A model generated the notes under the pieces. The model was not told where the DNA came from, did no database searches, and worked only from the letters and a program-made list of their open reading frames with translations. This document shows positions 30,078 through 38,106 of a DNA stretch of 38,106 nt, in pieces. The DNA is from Streptomyces luteolifulvus (lineage in GTDB: Bacteria > Actinomycetota > Actinomycetes > Streptomycetales > Streptomycetaceae): NCBI RefSeq assembly GCF_008806595.1, contig NZ_VZRB01000053.1, positions 1 through 38,106 of the forward strand, in the 5' to 3' direction. How positions within the stretch are numbered: position 1 is the first letter of the stretch; every line of letters begins with the position of its first letter. Both the position numbers and the translations under genes were made by a program.

Positions 30078-31565
30078 ATGGGCAACGGCGCCGACGCGGC
30101 TCTCGCCGGAATGCGGCGACTCCATGCACCCGACAGACCCGGCCCGTCCTGGCGTGCGCGCGGCAACGGGCCGCTCGCCGCCGTGGCCGGCGCCTTCACG
30201 GTGGCCCAACTCGTCCTCGTACCACCGGGAATGGGGCTCGGCTGGGACGAGGCGGTGTACGTCAGCCAGGTGAGCCCCCAGGCCCCGGCGGCCTTCTTCA
30301 GTGCCCCGCGCGCCCGAGGCGTGCCCCTGCTCGTGGCCCCCGTCGCGGCCTGGTCCACCTCCACCCCGCTGCTGCGCGTCTACCTCGCCCTGCTGTCCGG
30401 CCTCGGCCTCTACCTCGCCCTGCGCGCCTGGCGCGGCCTGTTCCCGGCCAGGGTCCTGGCCGGCGCCGGCGCGCTCTTCGCCACCCTGTGGGTGACGCTC
30501 TTCTACGCCCCGCAGGCCATGCCCAACTACTGGGTCGCCGTCGGCGCCCTGGCCTGCGTCGGCTGCTTCCTGCGGGCCCGCGCCGACCGCTACGGCCGCG
30601 CGGCCCTGTGGGGCGTGTCGGCCGGCGCCGCGGTCATGGCGTGGATGCGCCCCACCGACGCGGTGTGGGTGACCTTGCCGCTGCTCGTCCTCGCGGCCTT
30701 CACCCGCCGCGCGCGGCTCGCGGCCGTCCTGGTGGCGGGACTCGTCGCGGGAGCCGCCGAGTGGGTGGTCGAGGCGTACGTCAGTTACGGCGGCCTCGGC
30801 CAACGGCTCTCCGACGCCTCGCGCGTCCAGGGAGGCCTCGGCTGGAACTTCGCGGTGGACGATCAGATGCGCAGCCTGGGCGGGCGCGCCCTGTGCCGCC
30901 CCTGCACCGGGCCGTGGCCCGAGCCGGTACTCATGCTGTGGTGGTGCGCCCTCCCGGTGCTCGCAGGCCTAGGCCTCGCCGTCGCCCACCGCGCCCGGCG
31001 CACCATCCGCACCCTGGTCCCGCTGGTCTGCGCCACGACGGCCGCCGTCCCGTACCTGTTCATGATCGGATACGCGGCTCCCCGCTTCCTGCTGCCGGCC
31101 TACGCGCTGCTGGCGATCCCGGTGGCCGACGGCCTGTTCCGTCTGGCCGCCACACCCGGCGGCCGATGGCGGCCGCTGGGCGCGGCCCTCGTCGCCCTCG
31201 CGCTCGCGGGTCACCTCGCGGTGCAGTACGCCGTCGTGGACCACACCGTGGACCGCACCGCCGCCGCCCGCCGCGCCTGGGCCCGCACGGCCGCCGAGCT
31301 GCACCGCCTTGGGGTGCGTCCCCCCTGCCTGCTCACCGGGCACGAAGCCATCCCGATCGCCTTCTACACCGGCTGTGCCTCCGCTCAGACGCGTGGCAAC
31401 AACGCCAACACCACCGAAGCGGAGATCCTGCGGACCACGCGCCGCGTTCCGGTCGCCGTGCTCAGCGGGCCGGCGGGCAGGCCGCCCGCCTACGCCCGCA
31501 CCTGGGAGGTCCGCCGATCCGGCGAGGTGCGCATCCACCTGGCCCCGCCCGGCGGACCTGCATGA
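30078..31565 (+). CDS. Polytopic membrane protein, GT-C glycosyltransferase-like (495 aa)
   Basis: About ten hydrophobic helices follow the first loop GMGLGWDEAVYVSQVSPQAP, in which Asp57-Glu58 stands where GT-C enzymes carry their catalytic acid. A conserved-looking extracellular loop contains LCRPCTGPWPEPVLMLWW, and the protein ends with a soluble part of about 120 residues (CLLTGHEAIPIAFYTGCASA). This suggests a polyprenyl-linked sugar transferase of unknown acceptor. The ATG at 30078 has AAGAGGTGG upstream; earlier in-frame starts are featureless. It overlaps the start of the pseudogene by 4 nt (ATGA), as in an operon whose second gene has decayed. Confidence 0.8.
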   Translation: MGNGADAALAGMRRLHAPDRPGPSWRARGNGPLAAVAGAFTVAQLVLVPPGMGLGWDEAVYVSQVSPQAPAAFFSAPRARGVPLLVAPVAAWSTSTPLLRVYLALLSGLGLYLALRAWRGLFPARVLAGAGALFATLWVTLFYAPQAMPNYWVAVGALACVGCFLRARADRYGRAALWGVSAGAAVMAWMRPTDAVWVTLPLLVLAAFTRRARLAAVLVAGLVAGAAEWVVEAYVSYGGLGQRLSDASRVQGGLGWNFAVDDQMRSLGGRALCRPCTGPWPEPVLMLWWCALPVLAGLGLAVAHRARRTIRTLVPLVCATTAAVPYLFMIGYAAPRFLLPAYALLAIPVADGLFRLAATPGGRWRPLGAALVALALAGHLAVQYAVVDHTVDRTAAARRAWARTAAELHRLGVRPPCLLTGHEAIPIAFYTGCASAQTRGNNANTTEAEILRTTRRVPVAVLSGPAGRPPAYARTWEVRRSGEVRIHLAPPGGPA

Positions 31566-32508
31566 CGTCCGAGCGGATCACGGTCCCGTCCCTGCGCAGA
31601 CGCGCCTACTGGCACACAGCCCTCGCCCTCACCCTCGCCGTCCTGGCCGGTGCTGTCAGGCCGGCCCGGCGTCACTGGTCGGTGTTGGAAGCCGGGGCCG
31701 TCCGGCTCGCCGTCGCCGACCAGGGCCGCTGCGCTCGCCGCCACGGCCGCCGCCGCGACATGGATGTGCGCGGCGCCGGCCCAGCAGGGCGCGGTGACCC
31801 GGCGACTGCCCTTCGCGCCTCTGGTGGCCCCCAAGTTCGCCGCCTCCGCCGCCAACCATGTGCTGCCCGCCGGGCTCGGTGCGGGTGCGGTGAACCTGCG
31901 GTTCCTCATGCGCTGCGGTATGCCGCCCGCTCGGCGACCGCGCTCGCCGCCCAAGGCCGCTGCCGGCGGGGTCGCGCGCGGCGCGCTGATCGCCGTACTC
32001 GCGACGGCGTGCCCAGGTGCTGCGGCCACCCCGTGTATCCGGGCTGTCGGGGTGCTCATGGCGTGGCGGTGGCCGCCGCGGCGTGCACGGTCCTGGTGGC
32101 CGGGCGCTGTGGCCCCGGGTCCGCCGGGCCCTGACCGCGATGCCGGCGGACATCCGGGCCGTCCACGCGCGACCACGACGGGCCGCCGCTCTGTGAGGCG
32201 GATCCCTGGGCTCCGCCGCGCTGCACTCACTGGTGCTGATCGCCGTGGGCCAAGCCGTAGCGCTGCCGCTCCCGCCGAGCCGGGTGGCGCTGCTGTTCCT
32301 GGCGGCAAGCAGCGCCGCGGCCCTGCTGCCGACCCCGGGTGCCCTCGGCTCCCTCTATGCCGCACTCGCCTTCGGCCTTCCATCGGCCGGAGCGCCCGCC
32401 GCAGCGGCAGCCTCCACCATGCTCGGCTACCGCCTGCTGACGGTGTGGCTGCCCCTGATCCCGGGCCTGCTGGTGCTCGCGGCGCTGATCCGCCGGAGGG
32501 CACTGTGA
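31562..32508 (+). pseudogene. Decayed flippase-like/LPG-synthase transmembrane-family gene, several frameshifts and an internal stop
   Basis: No single frame is open, yet protein-like membrane segments run through the stretch in changing frames. It starts in one frame with MTSERITVPSLRRRAYWHTA and LALTLAVLAG, shifts near 31720 to a second with AALAATAAAATWMCAAPAQQ and SAANHVLPAGLGAGAVNLRF, briefly leaves it near 31940 (RSATALAA), returns for GGVARGALIAVLATACPG, then moves on and ends in a third frame with VRRALTAMPADIRAVHARP. In that frame a TGA at 32194-32196 interrupts the sequence just before GGSLGSAALHSLVLIAVGQA and the end PLIPGLLVLAALIRRRAL. The pieces match, in order, the LPG-synthase-TM/YbhN-like (UPF0104) family. 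The start overlaps the preceding gene by ATGA. Sequencing error is possible but would need several events. Confidence 0.8.
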
Positions 32509-32590
32509 GCCCGGCTGCGCCATGCGTGAGCGGCTTGTAGATCGCCCTGGTGGCCCTGACGGCCTGCCCAATGCCGCCCTTCCAGGCGAA

Positions 32591-32612
32591 CTTCACCCGA
32601 CGTACAGCCGTA
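32591..32612 (+). promoter_or_regulatory. Possible PHO box upstream of the phytase gene
   Basis: CTTCACCCGAC followed by GTACAGCCGTA gives two 11-bp units comparable to the PhoP repeat GTTCACC-N4: 6 of 7 and 5 of 7 matches. It lies about 100 nt before the phytase start, where phosphate-starvation activation would be expected. The match is partial. Confidence 0.35.
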
Positions 32613-32710
32613 CTCCCCATGAAAGCGTGGGCAGTTGACCCGCTCCTGGGTGAAAGCTTCCAGCGCATCATCGGCATGTCCCCGACATCCTCGACGACAA
32701 GGAAGCGCCC

Positions 32711-34021
32711 GTGACAACGCCACGCATCGCGCGCAGTGCCGAATTTCTCGCCGCGAGCACCGCACTGGTCACCCTCTTTGCCACCTCCCCCGCGGAAGCG
32801 GCCGAGCTGCCGGTGGTGACCCCCACCGGTGAGACCGCCGCGCTCTACGACGACGAGGCAGGCGGCAACTCCGACGCCGATGACCCGGCGATCTGGCGGA
32901 ACGCCGCCGATCCCGGCCGCAGCCTCGTCGTGGCCACGGCCAAGGAAGGCGGGCTGCGGGTCTACGACCTGAGAGCACGTCTCGTGCAGTCGCTGTCCGC
33001 CCCGAAGCCGCCCTCGCAGGACGACGCCCCGGGCCGCTTCAACAACGTCGACCTCGTCTCCGGCCTGCGCACCTCGACCGGCCGCGCCGACGTGGCCGTC
33101 GTGAGCGACCGCGGCAACGACCGCCTGCGGATCTACCGCATCGACCCGTCCCACCGGGGCGGCCCGCTGACCGACATCACCGACCCCTCGGCAGCCCCGG
33201 TGTTCTCCGCCGACCAAGCCGAGATCAACGACCAGAGGACCGCGTACGGACTGGCCACCTGGACGGACAAGGCCAGCGGACGCACATACGCGCTGGTCAG
33301 CCGGCGTGAACGCACCCGCCTCGCCCTGCTCGAACTCGTCCCCGCCACCGGCGGCACGGTCGGCTACCGCAAGATCCGCACCCTCGACCTGCCGTCCTCC
33401 TTCCGCCTGCCCGACGACACATCCTGGAGCCCCTGCGCCGAGCCCGGCGAACTCCCGCAGGTCGAGGGCATGGCCGTCGACCCGGCCACCGGCACCCTCT
33501 ACGCGGGCCAGGAGGACATCGGCATCTGGCGGCTGCGCGCCGATCTCACCGGCAAGCCGGTCCTGGTGGACAAGGTCAGGGAGTACGGCGTCCCCGGGAC
33601 CTACGACGACGAGACCGAGGAGTGCACGCCCGGCGCCGACCCCGGCTACGGCGGCAAGCGCCTCTCGGCCGACGTCGAGGGCCTGACGATCTTCCAGGAG
33701 CGGGACGGCGACGGCTATCTGCTCGCCTCCAGCCAGGGCGACAACACCTTCGCCCTGTACGACCGTGAGGTGAGCGAGGACAACGAGTACGAGGGCGGCT
33801 TCCGCATCGGCGCGGCCTCGGACACGCTCGACAGCGTGGAGGAGTGCGACGGTGCCGCCGTGCTGAACGCCCCGCTGGGCTCTCGCTATCCGCGCGGCCT
33901 GCTCGTGGTCCAGGACGGCCGGGAGACCCCTGAGGTGCCGGACGGGGAGGGCGGCACGCGCACGGCGACCGGCTTCAAGTTCGTCGACCTCGGAGCGGTC
34001 GTGGACGCCACCGACATGTGA
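32711..34021 (+). CDS. Secreted beta-propeller phytase (436 aa)
   Basis: Calcium-dependent, alkaline phytase-type enzyme that removes phosphate from inositol hexakisphosphate outside the cell. A signal peptide ends near residue 30 (ATSPAEAAE). The six-bladed propeller includes the family's first-blade motif NSDADDPAIWRNAADPGRSL, ATAKEGGLRVYDL, GRFNNVDLVSG, AVVSDRGNDRLRIYRID, YGLATW, QVEGMAVDPATGTLYAGQED (Glu and Asp calcium ligands), SADVEGLTIF and LLASSQGDNTFALYDR. Length is slightly above the usual 380 or so because of loops. GTG start with AAGGAA upstream. It stands alone between a pseudogene and a terminator-like hairpin. Confidence 0.9.
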   Translation: MTTPRIARSAEFLAASTALVTLFATSPAEAAELPVVTPTGETAALYDDEAGGNSDADDPAIWRNAADPGRSLVVATAKEGGLRVYDLRARLVQSLSAPKPPSQDDAPGRFNNVDLVSGLRTSTGRADVAVVSDRGNDRLRIYRIDPSHRGGPLTDITDPSAAPVFSADQAEINDQRTAYGLATWTDKASGRTYALVSRRERTRLALLELVPATGGTVGYRKIRTLDLPSSFRLPDDTSWSPCAEPGELPQVEGMAVDPATGTLYAGQEDIGIWRLRADLTGKPVLVDKVREYGVPGTYDDETEECTPGADPGYGGKRLSADVEGLTIFQERDGDGYLLASSQGDNTFALYDREVSEDNEYEGGFRIGAASDTLDSVEECDGAAVLNAPLGSRYPRGLLVVQDGRETPEVPDGEGGTRTATGFKFVDLGAVVDATDM

Positions 34022-34027
34022 GGTTCC

Positions 34028-34060
34028 CTGCGGCCGCCGGGCCCGGTCCGGCAGCCGCAG
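34028..34060 (+). terminator. Hairpin after the phytase gene
   Basis: CTGCGGC and GCCGCAG flank a GC-rich loop that itself contains CCGGGCCCGG. It begins 7 nt after the phytase stop. Confidence 0.5.
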
Positions 34061-34146
34061 CACAGTTTGCGATCACTCGTGACCCCGGACTCCCGCCGGG
34101 CGGGGGTTGCAGCTCATGCCGTAGGGGAGTTCCCTGGAGGTATCCA

Positions 34147-34203
34147 ATGGTGAAGCCAGAGCGCCAGGGCCCACGACACGGACCGAGGGGCTCAGCCTCG
34201 TGA
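34147..34203 (+). CDS. Possible 18-aa leader peptide upstream of formaldehyde dehydrogenase
   Basis: An ATG with an excellent TGGAGG ribosome site 7 nt upstream opens an 18-codon frame (MVKPERQGPRHGPRGSAS) that stops 75 nt before the dehydrogenase start. It is basic and Gly/Pro/Arg-rich and resembles no known protein. The strong initiation site suggests it is translated, either as a regulatory leader or as the remnant of a longer gene. Coding is unproven. Confidence 0.3.
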   Translation: MVKPERQGPRHGPRGSAS

Positions 34204-34278
34204 CGTGTTCTCCCGGCAAGTGCCTCGACAACGGTGGTCCGTCGTCGTCACCCAGCGTTCGACGCGGAGGTGATCCAG

Positions 34279-35430
34279 GTGAAAGCCGTTGTCTACGAGA
34301 AGCCCTTCAGCGTCGCCATCAGAGATGTCGACGATCCGCAGATCCAGCACCCGAACGACGTGCTGGTACGTGTCACATCGACCGCCATCTGCGGATCCGA
34401 CCTCCACATGTACGAGGGCCGCACGGCCGCCGAGTCGGGCATTGTCTTCGGACACGAGAACATGGGCATCGTCGAGGAAGCCGGCGCCGGTGTGACCTCC
34501 CTGTCCAAGGGCGACCGCGTCGTCATGCCGTTCAACGTCGCCTGCGGATTCTGCAAGAACTGCCTTGCCGGAAAGACCGGATTCTGTCTGACGGTCAATC
34601 CGGGCTTCGCCGGCGGGGCCTACGGCTATGTGGCCATGGGCCCCTACAAGGGCGGGCAGGCAGAACTGCTGCGCGTGCCGTTCGCCGACTTCAACTGTCT
34701 CAAGCTGCCGCCGGGCAACGAGTTCGAGACCGATTTCGTGCTGCTCGCCGACATCTTCCCGACCGGCTACCACGGATGCGAACTCGCCCAGGTGATCCCT
34801 GGAGAGAGCGTCGCCGTCTTCGGTGCCGGCCCGGTCGGGCTGATGGCCGCGTACTCAGCGCTGCTGCGCGGTGCGTCGAAGGTCTTCTCCGTGGACCGGG
34901 TGCCCGAGCGGCTCGCCAAGGCGGAGGAGATCGGAGCCATCCCGATCGACTTCACCAAGGGCGACCCGGCCCAGCAGATCAAGGCACAGACCGGAGGCGA
35001 GGGAACGGACAAGGGCGTCGACGCCGTCGGCTACCAGGCCCAGGCGCACGACGCGAGCCACGAGGAACCCGCCGTCGTCCTCAACACACTGGTCGAGACG
35101 GTGCGGCCGACGGGCATGCTCGGCATACCGGGCCTGTACGTGCCCTCCGACCCGGGCGGCCCCGACGACAACGCCAAGCACGGCCAGCTGCTGGTCTCCA
35201 TCGGCAGGATGTTCGAGAAGGGCCAGCGGATGGGCACCGGTCAGTGCAACGTCAAGCAGTACAACCGCCAGCTGCGTGACCTGATCATCGCGGGGCGCGC
35301 CAAGCCCAGCTTCGTGGTCTCCCACGAACTGCCACTGGAGCAGGCGCCGAGCGCGTACGAGAAGTTCGACCAGCGGATCGAGGGCTACACCAAGGTCGTA
35401 CTGCATCCCGGTCACGCGCTCGCGGCGTAG
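34279..35430 (+). CDS. fdhA: Glutathione-independent formaldehyde dehydrogenase (zinc-containing ADH family, 383 aa)
   Basis: Medium-chain zinc dehydrogenase that oxidises formaldehyde to formate with NAD. Catalytic zinc ligands are Cys38 (TAICGSDLHMYEG) and His59-Glu60 (VFGHENMGIVEE). Structural zinc ligands Cys89, 92, 95 and 103 follow (ACGFCKNCLAGKTGFC). The NAD fold has VAVFGAGPVGLMAAYSALLR. The large insert typical of Pseudomonas-type enzymes is present (FAGGAYGYVAMGPYKGGQAE, GYQAQAHDASHEEPAVVLNT), which separates it from ordinary alcohol dehydrogenases. The GTG at 34279 has GGAGG upstream. The formate dehydrogenase-like gene follows 87 nt later, which supports a formaldehyde-to-CO2 route. 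Confidence 0.9.
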   Translation: MKAVVYEKPFSVAIRDVDDPQIQHPNDVLVRVTSTAICGSDLHMYEGRTAAESGIVFGHENMGIVEEAGAGVTSLSKGDRVVMPFNVACGFCKNCLAGKTGFCLTVNPGFAGGAYGYVAMGPYKGGQAELLRVPFADFNCLKLPPGNEFETDFVLLADIFPTGYHGCELAQVIPGESVAVFGAGPVGLMAAYSALLRGASKVFSVDRVPERLAKAEEIGAIPIDFTKGDPAQQIKAQTGGEGTDKGVDAVGYQAQAHDASHEEPAVVLNTLVETVRPTGMLGIPGLYVPSDPGGPDDNAKHGQLLVSIGRMFEKGQRMGTGQCNVKQYNRQLRDLIIAGRAKPSFVVSHELPLEQAPSAYEKFDQRIEGYTKVVLHPGHALAA

Positions 35431-35517
35431 GGGCGCGACCGGCTGAGGGTCGGCTGCCGGAGCCCGAGCCCGGCAGCCGACCCACCATAGTGAGTGAGTC
35501 GGGCAGAAGAGACAGCC

Positions 35518-37788
35518 ATGGATGAGAAACCGATCAACCCGACGGGCCCCAAGAGGTCCAGTGCCGGAATGCACGGCATCACCGAGTCCGCCCGGTATTC
35601 CATGGCCGAAATGGGGCCGAAGCGCAGTCTGCAGACGCTACTGAAGATGAACCATGTCGATGGATTCGACTGTCCGAGCTGCGCATGGGGCGACCCCGAT
35701 CCCGACCACCGGAAGATCGCGGAGTTCTGCGAGAACGGCGCGAAGGCCGTCGCCTGGGAGGCGACGCGCAAACGCGTCGACGCGGCATTTTTCGCCGAGC
35801 ACTCCGTCGCCGCCCTGCGGGAGCGGGACGGTCACTGGCTGGAGTCGCAGGGCCGGCTGGCCCAGCCGATGCATCTGGCCGAGGGCGCGACCCACTATGC
35901 GCCCATCTCGTGGGACGACGCGCTCGCGCTCACCGCCGACCGGCTGCGCGGCCTCGCCGATCCGAACCGTGCCGTCTTCTACACCAGCGGCCGGACCAGC
36001 AACGAAGCCGCCTTCCTGTACCAGCTGCTGGCGCGCAGGTTCGGCACGAACAACCTGCCGGACTGCTCCAACATGTGCCACGAGTCGAGCGGCGCCGCCC
36101 TGAACGAGACCATCGGCGTCGGAAAGGGCCTCATCGCGTACGCCGACATCACCGACTACGCGGACCTGATCATCGTCGTGGGCCAGAACCCCGGCACCTG
36201 CCACCCGCGTATGCTCACCGCGCTCGAACAGGCCAAGCGACGCGGTGCCCGCATCATCGCCGCCAACCCGCTCCCCGAGGCCGGTTTCGGCCGCTTCCAC
36301 AACCCGCAGAACGCGCGCGGCCTGGTCGGCTCGGGTACGCAGCTCGCCGACCGCCACCTCCCGGTGCGCATCAACGGCGATCTGGCTCTGTTCGCGGGCC
36401 TGAACCGGGCCCTGATCGACCGGGAGGACGAACGGCCGGGCTCCGTCCTCGACCATGAGTTCATCGACCGGTACTGCGAGGGCTTCGAGGCAGCGGCGGC
36501 GGCATGGCGTGCCCTGGACTGGTCGCGGATCGAGACGATGGCCGGCCTGTCCCGCCGGCTGATCGAGGACTGCGCGGCCGATGTACTCGCCGTGGACCGC
36601 GTCGTCGTCTGCTGGGCGATGGGGCTCACCCAGCACCGCAACGCGGTGGCCACCGTCCGCGAGATCGTCAACTTCCTTCTGCTGCGCGGCAACATCGGAC
36701 GCCCCGGTGCCGGGCCCGCCCCGATCCGCGGGCACAGCAACGTCCAGGGCGACCGCACCATGGGCATCTGGGAGAAGATGCCGGACACGTTCCTGGACAA
36801 GCTCCGCGACGAGTTCGGGTTCGATCCTCCCCGTTCCCACGGCCTGGACAGCGTCGACTCGATCAAGGCCATGCGCGACGGCGAGGTCGACGTGTTCCTC
36901 GGCCTCGGCGGCAACTTCGCCTCGGCCTCGCCCGACACGGAGGTCACCGAGGCCGCTCTGGCCAACTGCGCCCTCACCGTCCATGTCGCGACCAAACTGA
37001 ACCGGTCCCATCTGTGCCACGGCACCGAGGCGCTTCTCCTGCCCTGCCTCGGCCGGACCGAGCGGGACCAGCAGGCCTCCGGCGAGCAGTTCGTCACCGT
37101 GGAGGACACCATGGCCATGGTGCACTCCTCGCGCGGACGGCTCCTTCCCGGATCACGGCAGCTGCGCAGCGAGGTCGCGATCGTCGCCGGCCTCGGGCAC
37201 GCGCTCTTCGGCGACGATCTCGGCTGGCGCGACATGCGCGACGACTACGCCGTGATCCGCCGCCACATCGAGCACGTCGTCCCCGGATTCCACGCCTTCG
37301 AGCAGCGCATCCGGCAGCCCGGCGGCTTCATGCTCCCCAGGCCACCGCGCGACTCCCGCACCTTCCCGACGGCGACCGGCAGGGCGCGCTTCACCGTCAA
37401 CCCACCGACCGTGCCCGACGTCCCGCCGGGACACCTGCTGCTGACGACGGTACGGTCGCACGACCAGTTCAACACCACCGTCTACGGCCTCGACGACCGC
37501 TACCGTGGGATCAAGGGCGGACGGCGGGTCGTCTTCCTCAACCAGGACGACCTCCGCGACCTCCACCTGCACGACGGCGACCTGGTCGACCTGGTCAGCG
37601 TCCACCCGGACGGCGAACGCCGCGCACCGGGCTTCCGCGCCGTCCGCTATCCCACCCCGCGCGGCTGCGCCGCCGCCTACTACCCGGAGACGAACGTGCT
37701 GGTCGCGCTGGACTCCACGGCCGAGACCAGCAACACCCCCACGTCCAAGTCCATCGTGATCCGCGTCGAACGCGACGATCGGGCGTGA
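35518..37788 (+). CDS. FdhF/YdeP-family molybdopterin oxidoreductase, formate dehydrogenase-like (756 aa)
   Basis: Large Mo-bis-MGD enzyme of the DMSO reductase superfamily. The N-terminus has DCPSCAWGDPDPDHRKIAEF, where only Cys52 and Cys55 stand close together, as in YdeP proteins. The cofactor site shows SGRTSNEAAFLYQLLARRFG, then NNLPDCSNMCHESSGAALNE, with Cys-His at the metal ligand region; no selenocysteine is seen. Later motifs are IIVVGQNPGTCHPRMLTALE, MGLTQHRNAVATVREIVNFL, LLRGNIGRPGAGPAPIRGHS, NVQGDRTMGI and, near the end, TTVRSHDQFNTTVYGLDDRY. No export signal: cytosolic. The ATG at 35518 starts the conserved sequence; an upstream in-frame GTG is possible. Physiological substrate (formate) is inferred from the neighbour. 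Confidence 0.88.
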   Translation: MDEKPINPTGPKRSSAGMHGITESARYSMAEMGPKRSLQTLLKMNHVDGFDCPSCAWGDPDPDHRKIAEFCENGAKAVAWEATRKRVDAAFFAEHSVAALRERDGHWLESQGRLAQPMHLAEGATHYAPISWDDALALTADRLRGLADPNRAVFYTSGRTSNEAAFLYQLLARRFGTNNLPDCSNMCHESSGAALNETIGVGKGLIAYADITDYADLIIVVGQNPGTCHPRMLTALEQAKRRGARIIAANPLPEAGFGRFHNPQNARGLVGSGTQLADRHLPVRINGDLALFAGLNRALIDREDERPGSVLDHEFIDRYCEGFEAAAAAWRALDWSRIETMAGLSRRLIEDCAADVLAVDRVVVCWAMGLTQHRNAVATVREIVNFLLLRGNIGRPGAGPAPIRGHSNVQGDRTMGIWEKMPDTFLDKLRDEFGFDPPRSHGLDSVDSIKAMRDGEVDVFLGLGGNFASASPDTEVTEAALANCALTVHVATKLNRSHLCHGTEALLLPCLGRTERDQQASGEQFVTVEDTMAMVHSSRGRLLPGSRQLRSEVAIVAGLGHALFGDDLGWRDMRDDYAVIRRHIEHVVPGFHAFEQRIRQPGGFMLPRPPRDSRTFPTATGRARFTVNPPTVPDVPPGHLLLTTVRSHDQFNTTVYGLDDRYRGIKGGRRVVFLNQDDLRDLHLHDGDLVDLVSVHPDGERRAPGFRAVRYPTPRGCAAAYYPETNVLVALDSTAETSNTPTSKSIVIRVERDDRA

Positions 37789-37811
37789 CCCGGCCTGAGC
37801 CGGTCACGCCC
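37781..37811 (+). terminator. Strong hairpin overlapping the FdhF-like stop codon
   Basis: GGGCGTGACCCGGC and GCCGGTCACGCCC pair around a CTGA loop with a single-base bulge, giving 13 base pairs. The stop codon TGA lies in the left arm. A second small palindrome, GCCCGATCGGGC, follows at 37809-37820. It separates the gene from the convergent DUF475 gene. Confidence 0.65.
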
Positions 37812-37833
37812 GATCGGGCATCCCGCCGTCCGG

Positions 37834-38106
37834 TCACGCCCCGGACGAGACCTCGCTCTTCTGCTCCGACCTCTCGCCGTCGCCTTCCGTCTCCGCCGAG
37901 AGCGCCTTGTTGCGGCGTATGGAGGAGAGGAGGGACGCCGCGATGAGGAGCACTCCGGCCAGGCCGGTGATGATCTCGTTGATCTGGTGCTGGATGGTGA
38001 TCAGCAGGATCGCGGCGAGGGCGCCGATGGCGTAGTGGGCGCCGTGCTCGAGGTAGACGTAGTCGTCGAGGGTGCCCTGGCGGACCAGGTGGACGGTGAG
38101 GGAGCG
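37834..38106 (-). CDS. DUF475-family integral membrane protein, C-terminal 90 residues, cut by window edge
   Basis: The fragment starts RSLTVHLVRQGTLDDYVYLE and HGAHYAIGALAAIL, then two membrane helices (about 28-65, ITGLAGVLLIAASLLSSI) and a charged, Glu/Ser-rich tail ending SEVSSGA. This resembles the end of DUF475 proteins, TerC-like membrane proteins sometimes linked to tellurium resistance genes. No ter gene is visible in the window. Function unknown. Confidence 0.7.
   Translation of the reverse strand, partial: RSLTVHLVRQGTLDDYVYLEHGAHYAIGALAAILLITIQHQINEIITGLAGVLLIAASLLSSIRRNKALSAETEGDGERSEQKSEVSSGA

Noticed and set aside
32509..32710. Possible remnant gene read on the minus strand (protein-like VRRVKFAWKGGIGQAVRATR)
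   Set aside because: The stretch looks somewhat protein-like but has no start, no length and no family I can name; treated as the phytase promoter region.
31490..34063. Minus-strand frame of 857 codons across pseudogene and phytase
   Set aside because: Antisense shadow without domains; the phytase on the other strand is well supported.
1..38106. tRNA/rRNA genes, CRISPR arrays, insertion sequences, attachment sites
   Set aside because: I looked for cloverleaf-like ends, regular spaced repeats, transposase motifs and terminal inverted repeats and saw none; subtle cases could be missed without computation.

Overview
The window is very GC-rich (about 70% or more), has short intergenic gaps, many GTG starts and GGAGG-type ribosome binding sites, and carries families typical of filamentous actinomycetes: CU044_5270 proteins beside ECF sigma factors, ANTAR/GAF/PAS/SpoIIE phosphatases, alpha-lytic-type secreted proteases and DUF35 OB-fold proteins. 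It reads as chromosome of a Streptomyces or close relative. I saw no rRNA, tRNA, CRISPR array, insertion sequence or integrase.

Layout. (1) 1-1849: start of a cytochrome oxidase subunit I gene, diverging from an ECF sigma factor / membrane partner pair. (2) 2110-11334: an iron-acquisition block. A four-gene minus-strand operon (ATP-grasp ligase, two IucA/IucC NIS synthetases, PLP-dependent decarboxylase; 8482 down to 2596) diverges from a FhuF-like [2Fe-2S] ferric reductase. Two iron-box-like palindromes lie between them, and an ABC half-exporter converges on the reductase. This gene set matches the vibrioferrin/xanthoferrin pathway (pvsA, B, D, E) minus its MFS exporter, and is the best candidate for a new system here. 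(3) 11507-17994: two SDR oxidoreductases, a secreted L,D-transpeptidase, a membrane-anchored S1 protease, a DUF3800-like protein and a DJ-1/PfpI protein. (4) 18005-19793: a PPOX/F420 protein, a DUF35 OB-fold protein and a TetR regulator, with three related palindromes upstream of the last two. (5) 19875-25886: a free-standing ATP-grasp protein, a peptidoglycan-binding membrane protein, a large ANTAR-GAF-PAS-PAS-SpoIIE phosphatase, an unknown 126-aa protein, an unusually AT-rich pocket and an RpiR/SIS regulator. (6) 26033-32508: two GT-C-type membrane proteins, a small P-loop kinase, an NTF2-like protein, a beta-phosphoglucomutase-like HAD phosphatase without its usual GH65 partner, and a clearly decayed flippase-like/LPG-synthase-TM gene. 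(7) 32711-37788: a beta-propeller phytase, then a glutathione-independent formaldehyde dehydrogenase followed by an FdhF/YdeP molybdopterin oxidoreductase, which may together oxidise formaldehyde to CO2. (8) The end of a DUF475 membrane protein gene closes the window.

Genes that appear to work together are: sigma factor with CU044_5270 protein (8-nt overlap); the four siderophore genes (two ATGA overlaps) with the reductase; the TetR regulator with the OB-fold gene through shared palindromes; and the formaldehyde and formate dehydrogenase genes. Functions are assigned from motifs and remembered family features; no database search was run.
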